Of a DNA stretch of 64,000 bases, positions 13,251 to 25,175 are shown piece after piece; position 1 is the stretch's first letter, and each line of letters starts with the position of its first letter. The notes beneath the pieces are model-generated. The model worked only from the letters and a program-made list of their open reading frames with translations, searched no databases and was not told the origin of the DNA. The stretch lies in contig JAGGNK010003336.1 in NCBI GenBank assembly GCA_017590115.1, forward strand, positions 1,116,001 to 1,180,000, given 5' to 3'. The position numbers and the translations under genes are program-made. The DNA is from Montifringilla adamsi (lineage: Eukaryota > Chordata > Aves > Passeriformes > Passeridae).

Positions 13251-13387
13251 GACTGAGGTGCCATCCCCACCAGCAGCACAGCTGTGAAGGAAAGCCTGCA
13301 GGTATGGAATGGGTGCAATTGACTGAGGTGCCATCCCCACCAGCAGCACAGGTGTGAAGGAAAGCCTGCAGGTGTGGAATGGATGCT
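13251..13387. repeat. Tandem duplication, period 70 bp, two copies
   Basis: The segment starting GACTGAGGTGCCATCC at 13251 recurs at 13321 with only a few substitutions (for example CAGCTGTG versus CAGGTGTG). The second copy is traceable to about 13387. The period is not a multiple of three, which argues against coding use. High similarity suggests a recent local duplication. Confidence 0.92.
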
Positions 13388-16300
13388 GAAAGCAGCTGCA
13401 AGGCTTCGTGGGTACAGTTAAAGGGAGAGGATAATGGATATCACAATACAGCAACTTTTGTTCGACTGTAGGTACAGCCAGGCTCACACGAGGCTGTTTG
13501 CCTGTTGGGGACCACGTTTTTCATGCTTTTAGGAATTTGGCACACTAGGATTGTTGGTGAGTTTTAGAGAAGCACTCAAGTATTTTTAATGTCTAACACA
13601 CCATCCAGCTTTGGGCACTCAAATACCTGGGCAGATTTGACCCTCAGACAGCTCAAATAAAGGAACTTCTGTAGCTACCCTTGCCTTAAGGCCTTTCTCT
13701 GTTTTTTGTTTTTTTTTTTTGAAGTTCTGACTCTCAGCTGAAACATTTTCATTAGCTAGGCAACAAATAAGCTGTTCTGACAAAAGAATGGGCAAATGCT
13801 GCTTCTGCTTGAGAAAGGCATGTATTTCACAAGTGGCCAAGTGCTGGTGGCTTTTCTTTTGCTGCTGGCTGCTCTTCAGGCCATGCTTGAGAAATGGCAG
13901 GGTGTGAGCATCGTGTTTGTTCTGATCTTCTGTAGGAAAGAGAGAGAAGAGGGAAAGGGTGAAGGCAAGAACAGGCTATGAAGTAGCTCAGTAGTGTCAG
14001 GAAAAGCATCTCTGATGAAACAGCACATGGCTCAAGGGAGTGTGCTGCAAAGTGGTGTTAACATTAGCACTTCAGTGCTTGTAAATTATACATTGAAACA
14101 CAAGGCTCACCTACAGGAGATTTTCAAAGAGCCATAAGGCAGCAGAATATCCTCTGTGGTGTTTTATGTGATTGGCCAGAGAGAACACAGTGGTCAATGC
14201 CTATTTTTGTACCATTATAACACTGTTAGAAATGTGCACAGCTCACAAAATTGCTGCTGCTCTGTGAATAAACAGATACCAGCAGAGGATGGGCACACAG
14301 TGACTGGTTTTGGAAAGGAAGGCCTTTTTACCATTCTGTATAAAGTTAAGACCTGATGGTGGGTACTGAGCTGTACCCCACACTGTTACTGTATACATTA
14401 TGGCAGCTCAAGAACAGGTGAATTAGTAAAATTCTGAAGACAAAATCTGAGACGTAAATCAAGATTTGGAGAGCTTGCAGATACCTCTATGTGGTAGTTT
14501 TGGAAGTGAGAGAGACAAAAGAAGAGTCCATTTAGTTGTGTCAGTATAAACACAGCACAGAAAGTTGTCATGACAAATCCACAGTCATCTTACTAGTTCC
14601 AAAAATATATGGCTGCATGCAATGAAATAGCTGGGTAGGAAAGAACATTCCTAAGATGTTGCATATTTCTAAACACAGCCTTGTCATGAATTAAGAGTAA
14701 AGCTAAGCATTTGGTAACCTTGAATCAAATATTTATTATCACTTTACTGCCTCTATATCCCCTTTTCCAGTTGCTCAGAGGAATTACATCAGTGCTACTA
14801 CAGCTACTAGAACTGATACTTACTGGGAGATGATTGTGTTTCTGGGAAAGGTATTTCAGCCCCATAAATCAGCATTTCAATTGCTGTAACTCACATACTC
14901 CTTATATCAGGAAATGTTCAGGAGTGAACCCTGGGAGGCAGAATGTGAATGGCAGCACAAATAACAGTTATTGTCCCTCTTTGTCTTTCCTGCTATTTCA
15001 GCTTTGTATAGTTGGAAGAGGAGGAGAATCAGTGCATTGAGTTACCTGTGTCTCCTTGTAGTTTCTGTGGGTTTGGATACTGGTGTTCATCAGAGATGGG
15101 ATATTGAAATTGGGTGGATCCATCGTGGCAATTCCTCTGGTCCAAAGGTTCAGGATGCTGCAAGAACCATTTGGGGTTTTCCATGTCCCTTTTGCACATG
15201 GCTGAACAGATTGAGTGGCTGATGCCACAGGAACCTTCCAGGGTTTCTCCTCTCACACAGATATGAGCAAACCCCCCTGGAACTCAGTATGTCCACATAA
15301 ATTCCATATTGGGCATGTCCTTGAAGAGAGGAGCCAGTGTTCCCTCCAAATCTGAACAATGCTTTAAATAATAACCTTAAAAGACTTCTTCTTCTTCTTA
15401 TAATTTCAAGCATCATAACAATATTTTGGTTCTTTCTTTTGTAATGTTTCTCTTCTTGTCTCAGAAGGTAATTTTTAGTTGAGGCAAGGCCAGAGACAAA
15501 ACAAAATAGATGAACTGAAACATATGAGTACCAGGATTTCCTTGGCAATGATAATCCTGTCACAGCTGTCAAAATTTACTTCTTTATCCATATGACATTT
15601 TAACAGGCTGGAAACGCCACGTTAGAATAAGCAGCTATAAAGGACTTGGTCCAAAATGACTATCAACTGCAGACTCTTCCAGGCAATATATGGTTTACAA
15701 ATTTCACAGAAATTGCTTTACCAATGCTGCATTTGATTTTGATGCTCAAAAGCTTAGCCATATATCTTCTCTTTTATTACGGCAAAGGTAAAACGTGCAG
15801 TTAAAAATGTTAATTTTGTTTCTGCAGCGATCCAGAGGAAAAGATAAATGTAAAATTATTATGCTAAAAAATAAACAGTACAGGGAATGAAACTCCTTAT
15901 TGGGCTTGGTGAGTCCTTGTGGGTTTTATCAGTTTGTTGTTGAGAGAGGAATCAAAACCAAATTATAATATTTGGTCCAGCTTCCCTTAGTTCAAAGGGA
16001 GATGAATTCTGGAATGTTCACATGTGTGGGTGAGATTGCCAGTGCCTGTAAGAGCTCAGCCCTTGGCAAGGCAGCTTTGCAGTGCTGCACTGGTGCTGCC
16101 ATAGTGCAGCAATATTGCACTCCTGGCCCCAAGTATTAACATTGCAAGCAGGGTAAAACCTCTCTGTTAGTGCTACTGCAAGTGGGGATAAGAGAGAGGT
16201 AAGGGCAGAGGGAGTCACCTCCCTAGCCTCTGTATCACTTTGTAAAATACATTTTCCTTCCTGAACTTTCTAGATATGCTAATTTAATAACCTAGATTGG

Positions 16301-19300
16301 ATGGGACCTTCCTTGGTAATTCCATTCCCTGCCAGCTATGTGAAATTAATACTTGTATTCTCTGTTCTGCACAAAGTTGTGGATAACATTCAGGTGTGGA
16401 TGTCCCCTGTGATCTGGTTTATACCTGAAGAGGGTTTTAAATATATAGCAACTGAGCAGCTTTCTGACAGGTACAGGGGAATCCAATTACTGTCTCTTCA
16501 CCATCACTGCCCACTTCCCTTCTTGGCTGCCCTTTGAATGATGTGTTATTGCCTGTCTTCCCCAGCAAGGTCTTTATTCAGGATTTTTTTCAGAGCCTTA
16601 TTAATGTGGGGATTAAATACAACACAAAGTTGTGACGTTATCACCAGAGGAACTTCTTCAGTCTGGGAATGGCTGTGCTGACCTGGAGGTAAACAAGAAG
16701 TCCTCCTCATGTACTTGTCACTTCCAGCATGCTTTATCCAAAAAGTTGCATTGGGGTCAGTGCCAAGATACCAGAAGGACTTTATATATTTAGATATCTT
16801 TGTCATTTCCTCACATTAAACTCTGTTCACCTTACAAAGACACCTCTCCACACATGTCTCAAAACAAAACGATTTGTGAGTCTGTAGGGCAAACCACAGG
16901 TAAAAAAATTAAATAAATGTATTTAACATCACTATAGAAGAGGCATTTAAACTGGATATAGCAGATTTTTAACTTTTAATTCTTGCATCAGCTATGCAAT
17001 TGCTTTATCCTGTAACTGTAAATAAGGCTCACTTAAACTAAGCAGCATCTCAGGTGAGCTCTGTCCTTGTGAGTTTTAATGACAATTTCAGTGTGGCAAA
17101 ATAGTTTTAAAACCTTCCACCAAATAAGAATAAAGCTGGCAGAACATAAGGACAAAATATACTTATATCTTTGTCTAGCCCAGTCTTTCCACTTGTTCCT
17201 AGGCTGCTCAATACTAGAAACATGCAAGGTTGAAGAGATTGCAGCTCCTGCTTTTGTCCCCTGTGGTCTCTGAAGCCAGGGATGAGTGAGCCATGACAGT
17301 GATGCAGTGATTGAAGAAATTGCTATTCAGGTGTCCAAAACATCACAATAATCCTGCAGGGCTTTAATACAAATCTGTGGTGTTTTGTTTTTTGTTTTTT
17401 TTTTCCTTTAATGCCTGTTCTAGATGGTATTGTAATTATTTCCAAAGAGTTTACTCTCTGTTGTATCTTTTCCTCAAAGATGCAGGAGAAGTGCTAGGCA
17501 AGACTAACCTGGCATTAATATATTCCAGTGCACACTTTAAAAAAATCCCCCTCTCTTTAGGTCATTTATCTCGTTTTACTTGCCCAGGGCTAATGCAGGG
17601 CTGTGCTAATTATACCAGAGGATTCAGTCTTTAAAAGTGTCTTCTTGGTGCTATATTTTCCAATATTGATTTTAAAATAATGCTGGCTCATGATGTTAAT
17701 GTTCATTTGTACTCTACAGATCATTTATATATAGAAGACATCATGAAAAAAGTGGAAAAAATTGTTTGAAATTGAAAGATGACCAAAGAAGATAAATTAG
17801 TGTTAATATTAAAAATGAACTTCCTTTAAAGTATGTATAAAACACCATGTCCCAGTGAATAAAGTGAGCATTATTGTGTTATTAGAATGCCTCCAGAATT
17901 TCAGCTCTTGTTCTGCAATAAGAAACAGGAGATGTTATAAGGTATCTGTGTCTTAACAGAAAGTTTGGTCTCAGAAGAGAGAAATTGCAGCAGCAGTGGG
18001 AGGGAAGCAGGGGCAGTGCAGAGTTCCAGGGAAGCTCCTTGCCAGCCTGAAAGCAGCAAATGTAGGGATTCTGGAAACCAACCCCAAATTGCTTGAGTGT
18101 GTGGCGTCTAATAAAGTGCTCCTGACATTTCCTTCTTACCCTGATGGGAAGATGCATTTGTAACAGACTGAGAAGTCTTTCATTTAACACGTCAGTGTAC
18201 ATTTAGTTATCCTGACCAATGCTCCTGCAGTCTGAGCACCAGCAAAATGACTTTGAAATGCAGCAGGATTCCATCCTGGGTTTGTACTGCATGAACCAGG
18301 GCTTGATGTGGGGGCAGGTACAACCACAAAGTAACCCAGGAATAAAACTCTCAGTCTGTCTATGGAAATCTCATTTCCTTCCATGATCTCTGTGTCTGTG
18401 GGACTGATTGTGAAGCTGAAAGCTTGCTCATTGTCTGCAGGAGAATTAGTGCTCCAGTTAATCATCTTTATGGCTTTATATAAAATAACATGTTGGAATT
18501 TTTATGATAATGATGTAACATTAGGAAAGAGAAGCAAATGCATTTGTACTCTGCTTATTGTGTGTGTGTGTGTGAATTCAGAAGCCCTGTAGAACACTGG
18601 TAGTTTATGCAGATGTCTAATGAGCAAAAGTAGCTTAATCCTGGCTTCCAGGATAGCCACAGACTATCCATGCCCCTCTGCTCCTGTCACATTATTGCAA
18701 GAGATGGGTGGTCTACCATTTAGGAGAATTATTTCTATTTTCACAGTCATAATGTGATTACATCTTCTCTATTTAGCATATACTTAAATGAAAAAGGAGA
18801 TGCAGGGAGAGATGGCATAGAGAGACACAGGGAAAAATCTTCCTGGGATTCTCCTGATGCCATTATAAAGAGTCTAATTGCCTCTGGGCAGAGTCAAAAG
18901 GTCCAGAGTTGCTAGACAGTGTATAAATTCTCCCTGAAGAGTTATGATCATTCTCAGCAAATACAGAGCTCAAATGGCTGTTAGATCATCCATGATGACA
19001 GCAATCACTAAGGGTAGAGATTCCTTAATGACTAGAATCCCAAATTACTGCATTTTTTACATACTATTCTGAATATTTCTCAATGCTATTTGTAACATAA
19101 TTAACTAAGTTCATCATGAGCATGGAAAGCCAGAAGCAGTGTGATCTAGCAATAAGAATTTAGTGTATTATAATTAGCACCAAAATTTTATATATGTGCT
19201 TCCTATGAAGAAGCATAGTGAATGCCATGAGAATTGCCATGAAACATAGTGAGGCCATGTGAATTGAAATTATTTGACATATCTTGGTGTCTGCACCACA

Positions 19301-21176
19301 TCACATTAAGGACTTGCTCTTGAACCATCCTTCTGAGACTTTTCTGTGGAGATCCCTTCTGCTTTCCCTTTGGAACACTCAGCCTGTGTATACCTCTAAC
19401 ACGAGGGGGTTATTTTACCAGTATCTCAGTAAACTTTGCTAGTCCATATCTGAACAAAATGCAGATGTCATCTGTCTGCTGCTGTGAGGTGCTCTGAGAT
19501 GCACAGAGGTGCTGTTGCTGCTGCTCCACCTTCCCTTCTAAATCAGGGAGGGTTTTGGGGGTGCTGCTCTGAGCAAGGGTTCATATTTGAACTGATTGTG
19601 TATTTAGGGATGTGCTGGACAGAACATGTTAAATTAATCTGTTCTTCCTTTGTGTTCTGCTCCTCAGTGACTGGGATGGGACAAGTGGGCTCTCTGGAAG
19701 AACAAGGAGATGTTTTGTTTGCTGTTGGTAGCTGAATATCCACAGCAGAGAGAATTCCAGAGACCCCAATGGGAGGAAGGCAGGAGGAGATATGGGGAGG
19801 GTCACAACAAGGACTTGTGAGCTTCTAGATCAAGCAGAGAGACTGGAAAGAGCAGACAGTAGGTGCCAGGTGACAGAAAGAACAGAGAGAAATTTACAGA
19901 GGGTTAAAGGGAATGGGTTGGAGTTCCCAAAATCCAAAAATCAGGAGGCAAGGATGCACCTGTAGGGACATAATTAACCAAGGAAGAGTTACTTAAAAAC
20001 ACTAATTTCTCCTCCTTCTTCTTAATATCTGTATCTTAATAAATTCTGACCATTTTTTGACTGTAAAGCTTCTCCATGTTCTTTGGCAGAATCACACAGG
20101 GAGGTCCTACGCAGATCTGTCTCCAGTTGAGCCATTTTGAGTCTCAAGACAGAAACTTTTTGCTCCTGTGTACTTAATGAACTTCAGATGAACAAAGAAC
20201 TCCAGAATGTTTATTTGTTTTATAAAAAAAGACTTGAGTTGAAACTGTGATGTTTTTGTGCCTCACAGGCCTGTTTGTACGGGATATGTCCTTGCACAGT
20301 GCAAATCTGCTCCATTTCCTGACACTGTCTCCCACCAGGCTGGAACCTGGGCAAGTGCAGGTCTCTCCAGGGAGAGCTGAGGCACATCCACGTGGAAACT
20401 TCTCAGTAAAACATGGTCAGTGGGCAGAGTAATGGGTTCTGTGAAGGGTCAGCCCCGGGAAGTTTGTCAGTGATGGAATGTGGGGCAGCCACCACAGACA
20501 TTTATAATGGGGGTTGAACAAGTCTGGGGCAGTGATTCCCATGATTTATCCCTGTCTGTTGGGCTGGAAGATGAGGTCCAATTAAGGAAGCTCTAAGTCA
20601 CCATTAAAATAATATAAAGAACTAGATAGTAGTGGATGAGAGCTACTCATTTTAAATAACTTGATATTGATTTTGCAAAAATTGATGCCGTCAATATGGT
20701 GGGAGTAAGTTAGCACCATTATAAATTCAGCAAATATTCCTGAAGTAAACAAGGCCACAAAGGATGGAGAGAAATCAGTGTATCTGTTTGCAGTGCGAGG
20801 AATGATTTTAACAACAATCAAGTTTCAGGGAGGTCACAGATGATTTTTGGAGACACCATGCTGATGGGTGTAATTGCCTTTAAAATAAGTTTTCTGCTAC
20901 TTAAGACCAATTACTGCCAGTTCTGTTATTTGTCTAAAATTGCTTGGAAAAGGGCATAAACTGTTTCATATTGAAATTGATAACTCTGGAGCCTTGCAGC
21001 TGGCTAACCACATTTCCAATACATGCAATTCATAATCTGAATATTCAAGTGCTTTCTATATTTCTGTATTGATCAAAATTTCTTTGTAAGTTATGCACAA
21101 GCTAAAAACTCAGCGATTTTACTTTATGCTTCTATAAATTGCTGACAATAAGGGGGCAGCTGCTTAGGAGACATGT

Positions 21177-21179
<3 letters not shown>
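13388..21179. other. Unique non-coding DNA
   Basis: Nearly 8 kb without a recognised interspersed repeat. It holds a T-rich tract near 13702-13721, a short T-rich tract near 17386-17407 and a (TG)8 run at 18559-18574. Reading frames are at most 140 codons and featureless. AT-rich stretches at 15600-15900, 18450-19200 and 20580-21130 look like ordinary slow-evolving intergenic or intronic DNA. Confidence 0.55.
18559..18574. repeat. (TG)8 microsatellite
   Basis: Eight uninterrupted TG units in otherwise unique DNA. Confidence 0.9.
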
Positions 21180-21218
<39 letters not shown>

Positions 21219-21229
21219 CGTTTGGGGAC

Positions 21230-21279
<50 letters not shown>
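21180..21279. repeat. Split (TA)n microsatellite
   Basis: Two long TA arrays, about 38 bp at 21180-21217 and about 43 bp at 21237-21279, flank a 19-base non-TA spacer. Each array is self-complementary and the pair could extrude a cruciform with the spacer as loop. Long TA arrays are unstable, so exact lengths may differ between individuals or be misassembled. Confidence 0.95.
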
Positions 21280-21281
<2 letters not shown>

Positions 21282-22279
21282 TGGGAAAGAAATATCATAC
21301 TTTCATGGTAGAATGCCATGTCCTAGTATAGGGTGCTATCTATAATTGCATAAATAAGCATGTGAGTCTTACAAAGCAAGCTTGTGTCACTGAAGTAGGA
21401 TTCTAAACTCCCCTAGTGGCTAATCATTCCTAATTTAGAATTCTGCAGTTGCTCATGTTGCTTTATGGTGGAAATATCCCTGCAGGGCCCATTGCACTGA
21501 AGAACTGGGATCTGGTTTATGGCTAAGCAAAAAAAGTTGTTTGGTTTTTAATGTGTGATGAGCTGGATTCCAGGAAAGGAATGCTCCCAAATGGAAGGGT
21601 CCAGGATGAATTACCAGGGTGAATCTAGCAGACATTGAACTTAACCTGCCTTTGCCCAGCCATGTGTAAGTACAAAAGGGCAAAAGGATTTCAAGGCAAT
21701 CTCAAGCAACACTTTTACTGTGTCAAGCCACAGAAACAGGACAGTTAGACAAAATAAAGAGTGAGTGTTCACGTTTCCCAAGATTTCCTATATGTTTTTG
21801 TTAAACTCACTAATTAAGGCAAATTTCTTGCTCCTCCATGCAGATAAAAAAAGCTGGGAAACGGAGGAGTGAGGGAGAGACCTGACCCACTCCAAATGTC
21901 CCAGGGCGTCAAGAGAGTCCCCTTGTCCTGGAAACATGGGGATGGTGCTGGGCTGCAAAGATTCTGTGAATACTGGCTAAAGAAATTTGTGGTTTTTACT
22001 TCAGTCTCATTTTGGAACCAGAAATAAAGTCTCAAATGTATTCCGAGGAAGGTGGTGGACAATTATCTTTTTAACTTACAAAAGGAATACCAAAGACTGA
22101 TTTGTGACTGCTCATGACTGTAGGAGTGATACATCTTTCCATAACATAATTTTCACCATGAAGATGTCCTATATCACTTTAATTGCCAATCACAGTGAAA
22201 TGAGAGACAGTAAATTATTTGCATAGTCTGCTGAAATGGTAAATTGCAGGAACCAAGGGCCCCTTACAGAAATGCTTAA
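21280..22279. other. Unique non-coding DNA
   Basis: I see no gene, repeat or RNA in this kilobase. Confidence 0.5.
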
Positions 22280-22590
22280 ATCACAGAATCATACATCACA
22301 GAGTTGGATGGGACCCTAAAAATCACATTTCCACTCCTGCCATGGCAGGGACACCTTGCACTGTCCCAGGCTGCTCCCAGCCCCAGTGTCCAACCTGGCC
22401 TTGGGCACTGCCAGGGATCCAGGGGCAGCCCCAGCTGCTCTGGGCACCCTGTGCCAGGGCCTGCCCACCCTGCCAGGGAACAATTCCTCATTCCCAATCT
22501 CCCATCCAGCCCTGCCCTCTGGCACTGGGAGCCATTTCCCCTTGTCCTGGCACTCCATCCCCTTGTAAAAAGTCCCTTTCCAGCTTTCAT
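22280..22590 (-). mobile_element. CR1 LINE 3' fragment, minus strand
   Basis: The left edge (ATCACAGAATCATACATCAC, then GAGTTGGATGGGACCC) is the reverse complement of a CR1 3' terminus with its GATTCTGTG-type short repeats. The following GC-rich 250 bp (CACTGTCCCAGGCTGCTCCC and onward) matches the 3' region of CR1 copies common in passerines. Only the non-coding tail is present; the reverse transcriptase is absent because of the usual 5' truncation. It is surrounded by AT-rich DNA, so its base composition stands out. Confidence 0.9.
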
Positions 22591-24993
22591 ATTTAAATCT
22601 TCACTAAGATTCTTAACTTAACCTGAACTTAAACTAGTCCCATGAGGAGTCTGCGTGTTTTCTCTGATTATGATAGAATTATTACATTATATGTCAGCAT
22701 GTAAAAGATTATTTTTCTTCTAACATATATTTTTGCCACCCAAAGAGCACTGACTTAGCTATTTTTACAGCACAAAATCTATATGCTTGTTTATGAGCAG
22801 TGGATACAATAATAAGCTTCACTTCTGAGTCTGGAGACCTGCAGATCTAAAATCCTTTTCTATATAACAGCTATCCACAGTGGTAGACACTAAGAAGAAT
22901 AAGGTCATACTTAGCTAAGGTTTATGAGCGCAATTTCCTATCTAAATGAGAAAGCATTTCCATTTGAAGGCAAGGGGGTATTATTATGGACTCTCTTACT
23001 GTTTTTCCTACTTGCTATTATAGGCACTCTTCAGCTAATGCTTCCAGTGCATTCACTTACAAATGCAGTTCAGGTCTGCAAAACATCAAAGCCATAATGA
23101 CACGATCTTTTTGAAGTCTTTTATCAAGCTGCTGATGTTGACCTATTTAATTGTGCAGCCTAAGATGATCTGGATTGCCTGGAAGAACACATCCGTGCTC
23201 TGAGGGGTTTGGTTCGTGCCCTGGAACAGTTTACACAAGGTCACAGCCTTAGCAGGAGTAAACTGGTGATGCTCAGTTGACTTAAAGACAGTGGTCATGT
23301 TCCAGCAGCTCGGGATCTGTTAATCCTCCAGAGAAGGCAAACAGATTCATTGCATGTGGTTTTCCTTGCTGATACATTTTGGAGTGTCCAGGACTTTACC
23401 AAAGGGCTACAGTACACCTCACAAGTGGTATTTGTGCCCATGGTGAGTGCTCATAGAGCTGGTACCAGAAAGCAGTTTCCTGTGGTGGCCTCTGGCAGAA
23501 AAGTACTATTGTTCATAATTTGACAAAACGTAAGTTTCATGTGACTTTTTTGGGGAGCAGTTTGTTTATTTTCATGCAACAGTTTGCAGTGTGATCAAAG
23601 CATGAAGAGGATTTGTATCTGAAGCCCGTGCAGCAGCCCAAAGGGCTGTAGCCACAATCAAGTCTTAGGGTCTACAGTTTGTCACTTCAAATCAAACTGA
23701 ACTTGGATGTCTGCCACAGCTTTGATCTCAGTCCAATTGTGGTTCTCTGCAATCCTTCAGGGATGTTTCACAAAGATTAAGCATATCCGAATTCACAAAA
23801 TTAGAGCAGATTTTATCAGAATTAACAAACCCAGTGCAGAGTTCTCTGAATGGAACTGAAGGCATGAGAATCATCTACTTGAGCTGCTGACAGGAAGAAA
23901 ATTGATCTCAGTCTATCTTTACAGTCGAGAGCAGAGTCAAATGCCTGATAGATTGGGTACATTGGCAACATACATCATTGCTCAACTGATTTTTTGTCTT
24001 TTTAATGAATATAATGTTCAAGGAAAGCGCAGGGATTTATAGCCCTTATTCATCATCTCGAATTTCAGCCAGGTTCAGCACAGAACAGAGGATACTCACA
24101 GCCATCTGATGGCTATTGAAGTGAACTGAATCACTGGTCATAGAATACCCACAGCCCCAAAATCTCATTAGAGGAATTTGGACAGACACATACAGAGTGA
24201 TACAGAGGAGTCCAGAGATGACAAAGATGTTTTTTTGATTTGTCAGATGTAATTGTCTGCAGTGAATTTGTATGCATTTTTCAAAAGATTTGCAACAGTT
24301 TAGCAAACTTGGAAAAGAACAATAAAAGCCAGATGTGCATAAAGGCTGGCTTAGAGGGACAGAACAATTCTTTACACTTTTGGCTATTGTGGCGAGAAAG
24401 AAAGAAACTTTTCCCACAATAAAGCATAAAATAACTTGGAGTGATGTTCTGACTTTATAATGGCAAAGTTATGAATTCAGTCATGGAAATATTTTGTTTG
24501 ATGTGTAACTTTACAAATCAAAATAATCCACTGGGCTCCTAACGACCACTTTTGCAAGTGAAGTTTAATACATGTAAGATCAATGTGTGTATTAAGCATT
24601 TTTCTAATGTTATTTTTATTTTTTCTATTCCCCATATAGTTTACCAGCACGTATGTGTATTTGTATATTTTAAACTGGAATTAATTCACCACAGACTCTC
24701 AGTATTTTATTTCAGAGCGTCTTCCTCAGGCATTTGTTTTTTTGTAAGGTGAAGGTTACACTATATTGCCTTTATGTATTGGCCCAACCAGTATTTGCCA
24801 AAGGGTTTTCTCTTATAAACAAAGGGAAAACACAGGAAAACAGTTCCTTGACTTCCAGGAACAGAAGATGAATGCAGAGGACCCAAATGAGGTTTATATT
24901 GATCTGGCAGAACATGAAATCAAAGGTAAGGACAGAAAATGAAGTGAGGAGGGTAGTTGTTCTGAACTTTGTAGGCTGTGATTAAATTGTTAT
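22591..24993. other. Unique non-coding DNA
   Basis: AT-rich sequence without recognised elements. The longest frame (24046-24417, minus strand, 123 codons) shows no recognisable domain. Confidence 0.5.
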
Positions 24994-25175
24994 TGAGCAC
25001 TGGAGCAGGCTGCCCAGAGAGGCTGGGGGATCTCCATTCTTGGAGCACCCAGCCTGTGGCCGGACACTGCCCTGAACAGCAGGGCTCAGATGGTGCTGCT
25101 CTGAGCAAGGAGGGCTGGGCTGTGAAGCTGCTGGAATCCCTGCCAGCCTCCACTCCTTTATGATTTTATGGAATG
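24994..25175 (+). mobile_element. CR1 LINE 3' fragment, plus strand
   Basis: The block begins GAGCACTGGAGCAGGCTGCC and continues through CAGAGAGGCTGGGGGATCTC, the standard CR1 3' untranslated signature, and ends TGATTTTATGGAATG, a degraded form of the terminal ATTCTATG repeats. Length is about 180 bp. It carries no coding sequence. Confidence 0.9.

Noticed and set aside
19740..20100. Possible LTR or gene 3' end (purine-rich block followed by AATAAA near 20038)
   Set aside because: No recognisable termini, no direct repeats and no similarity to the LTR families seen elsewhere in the window.
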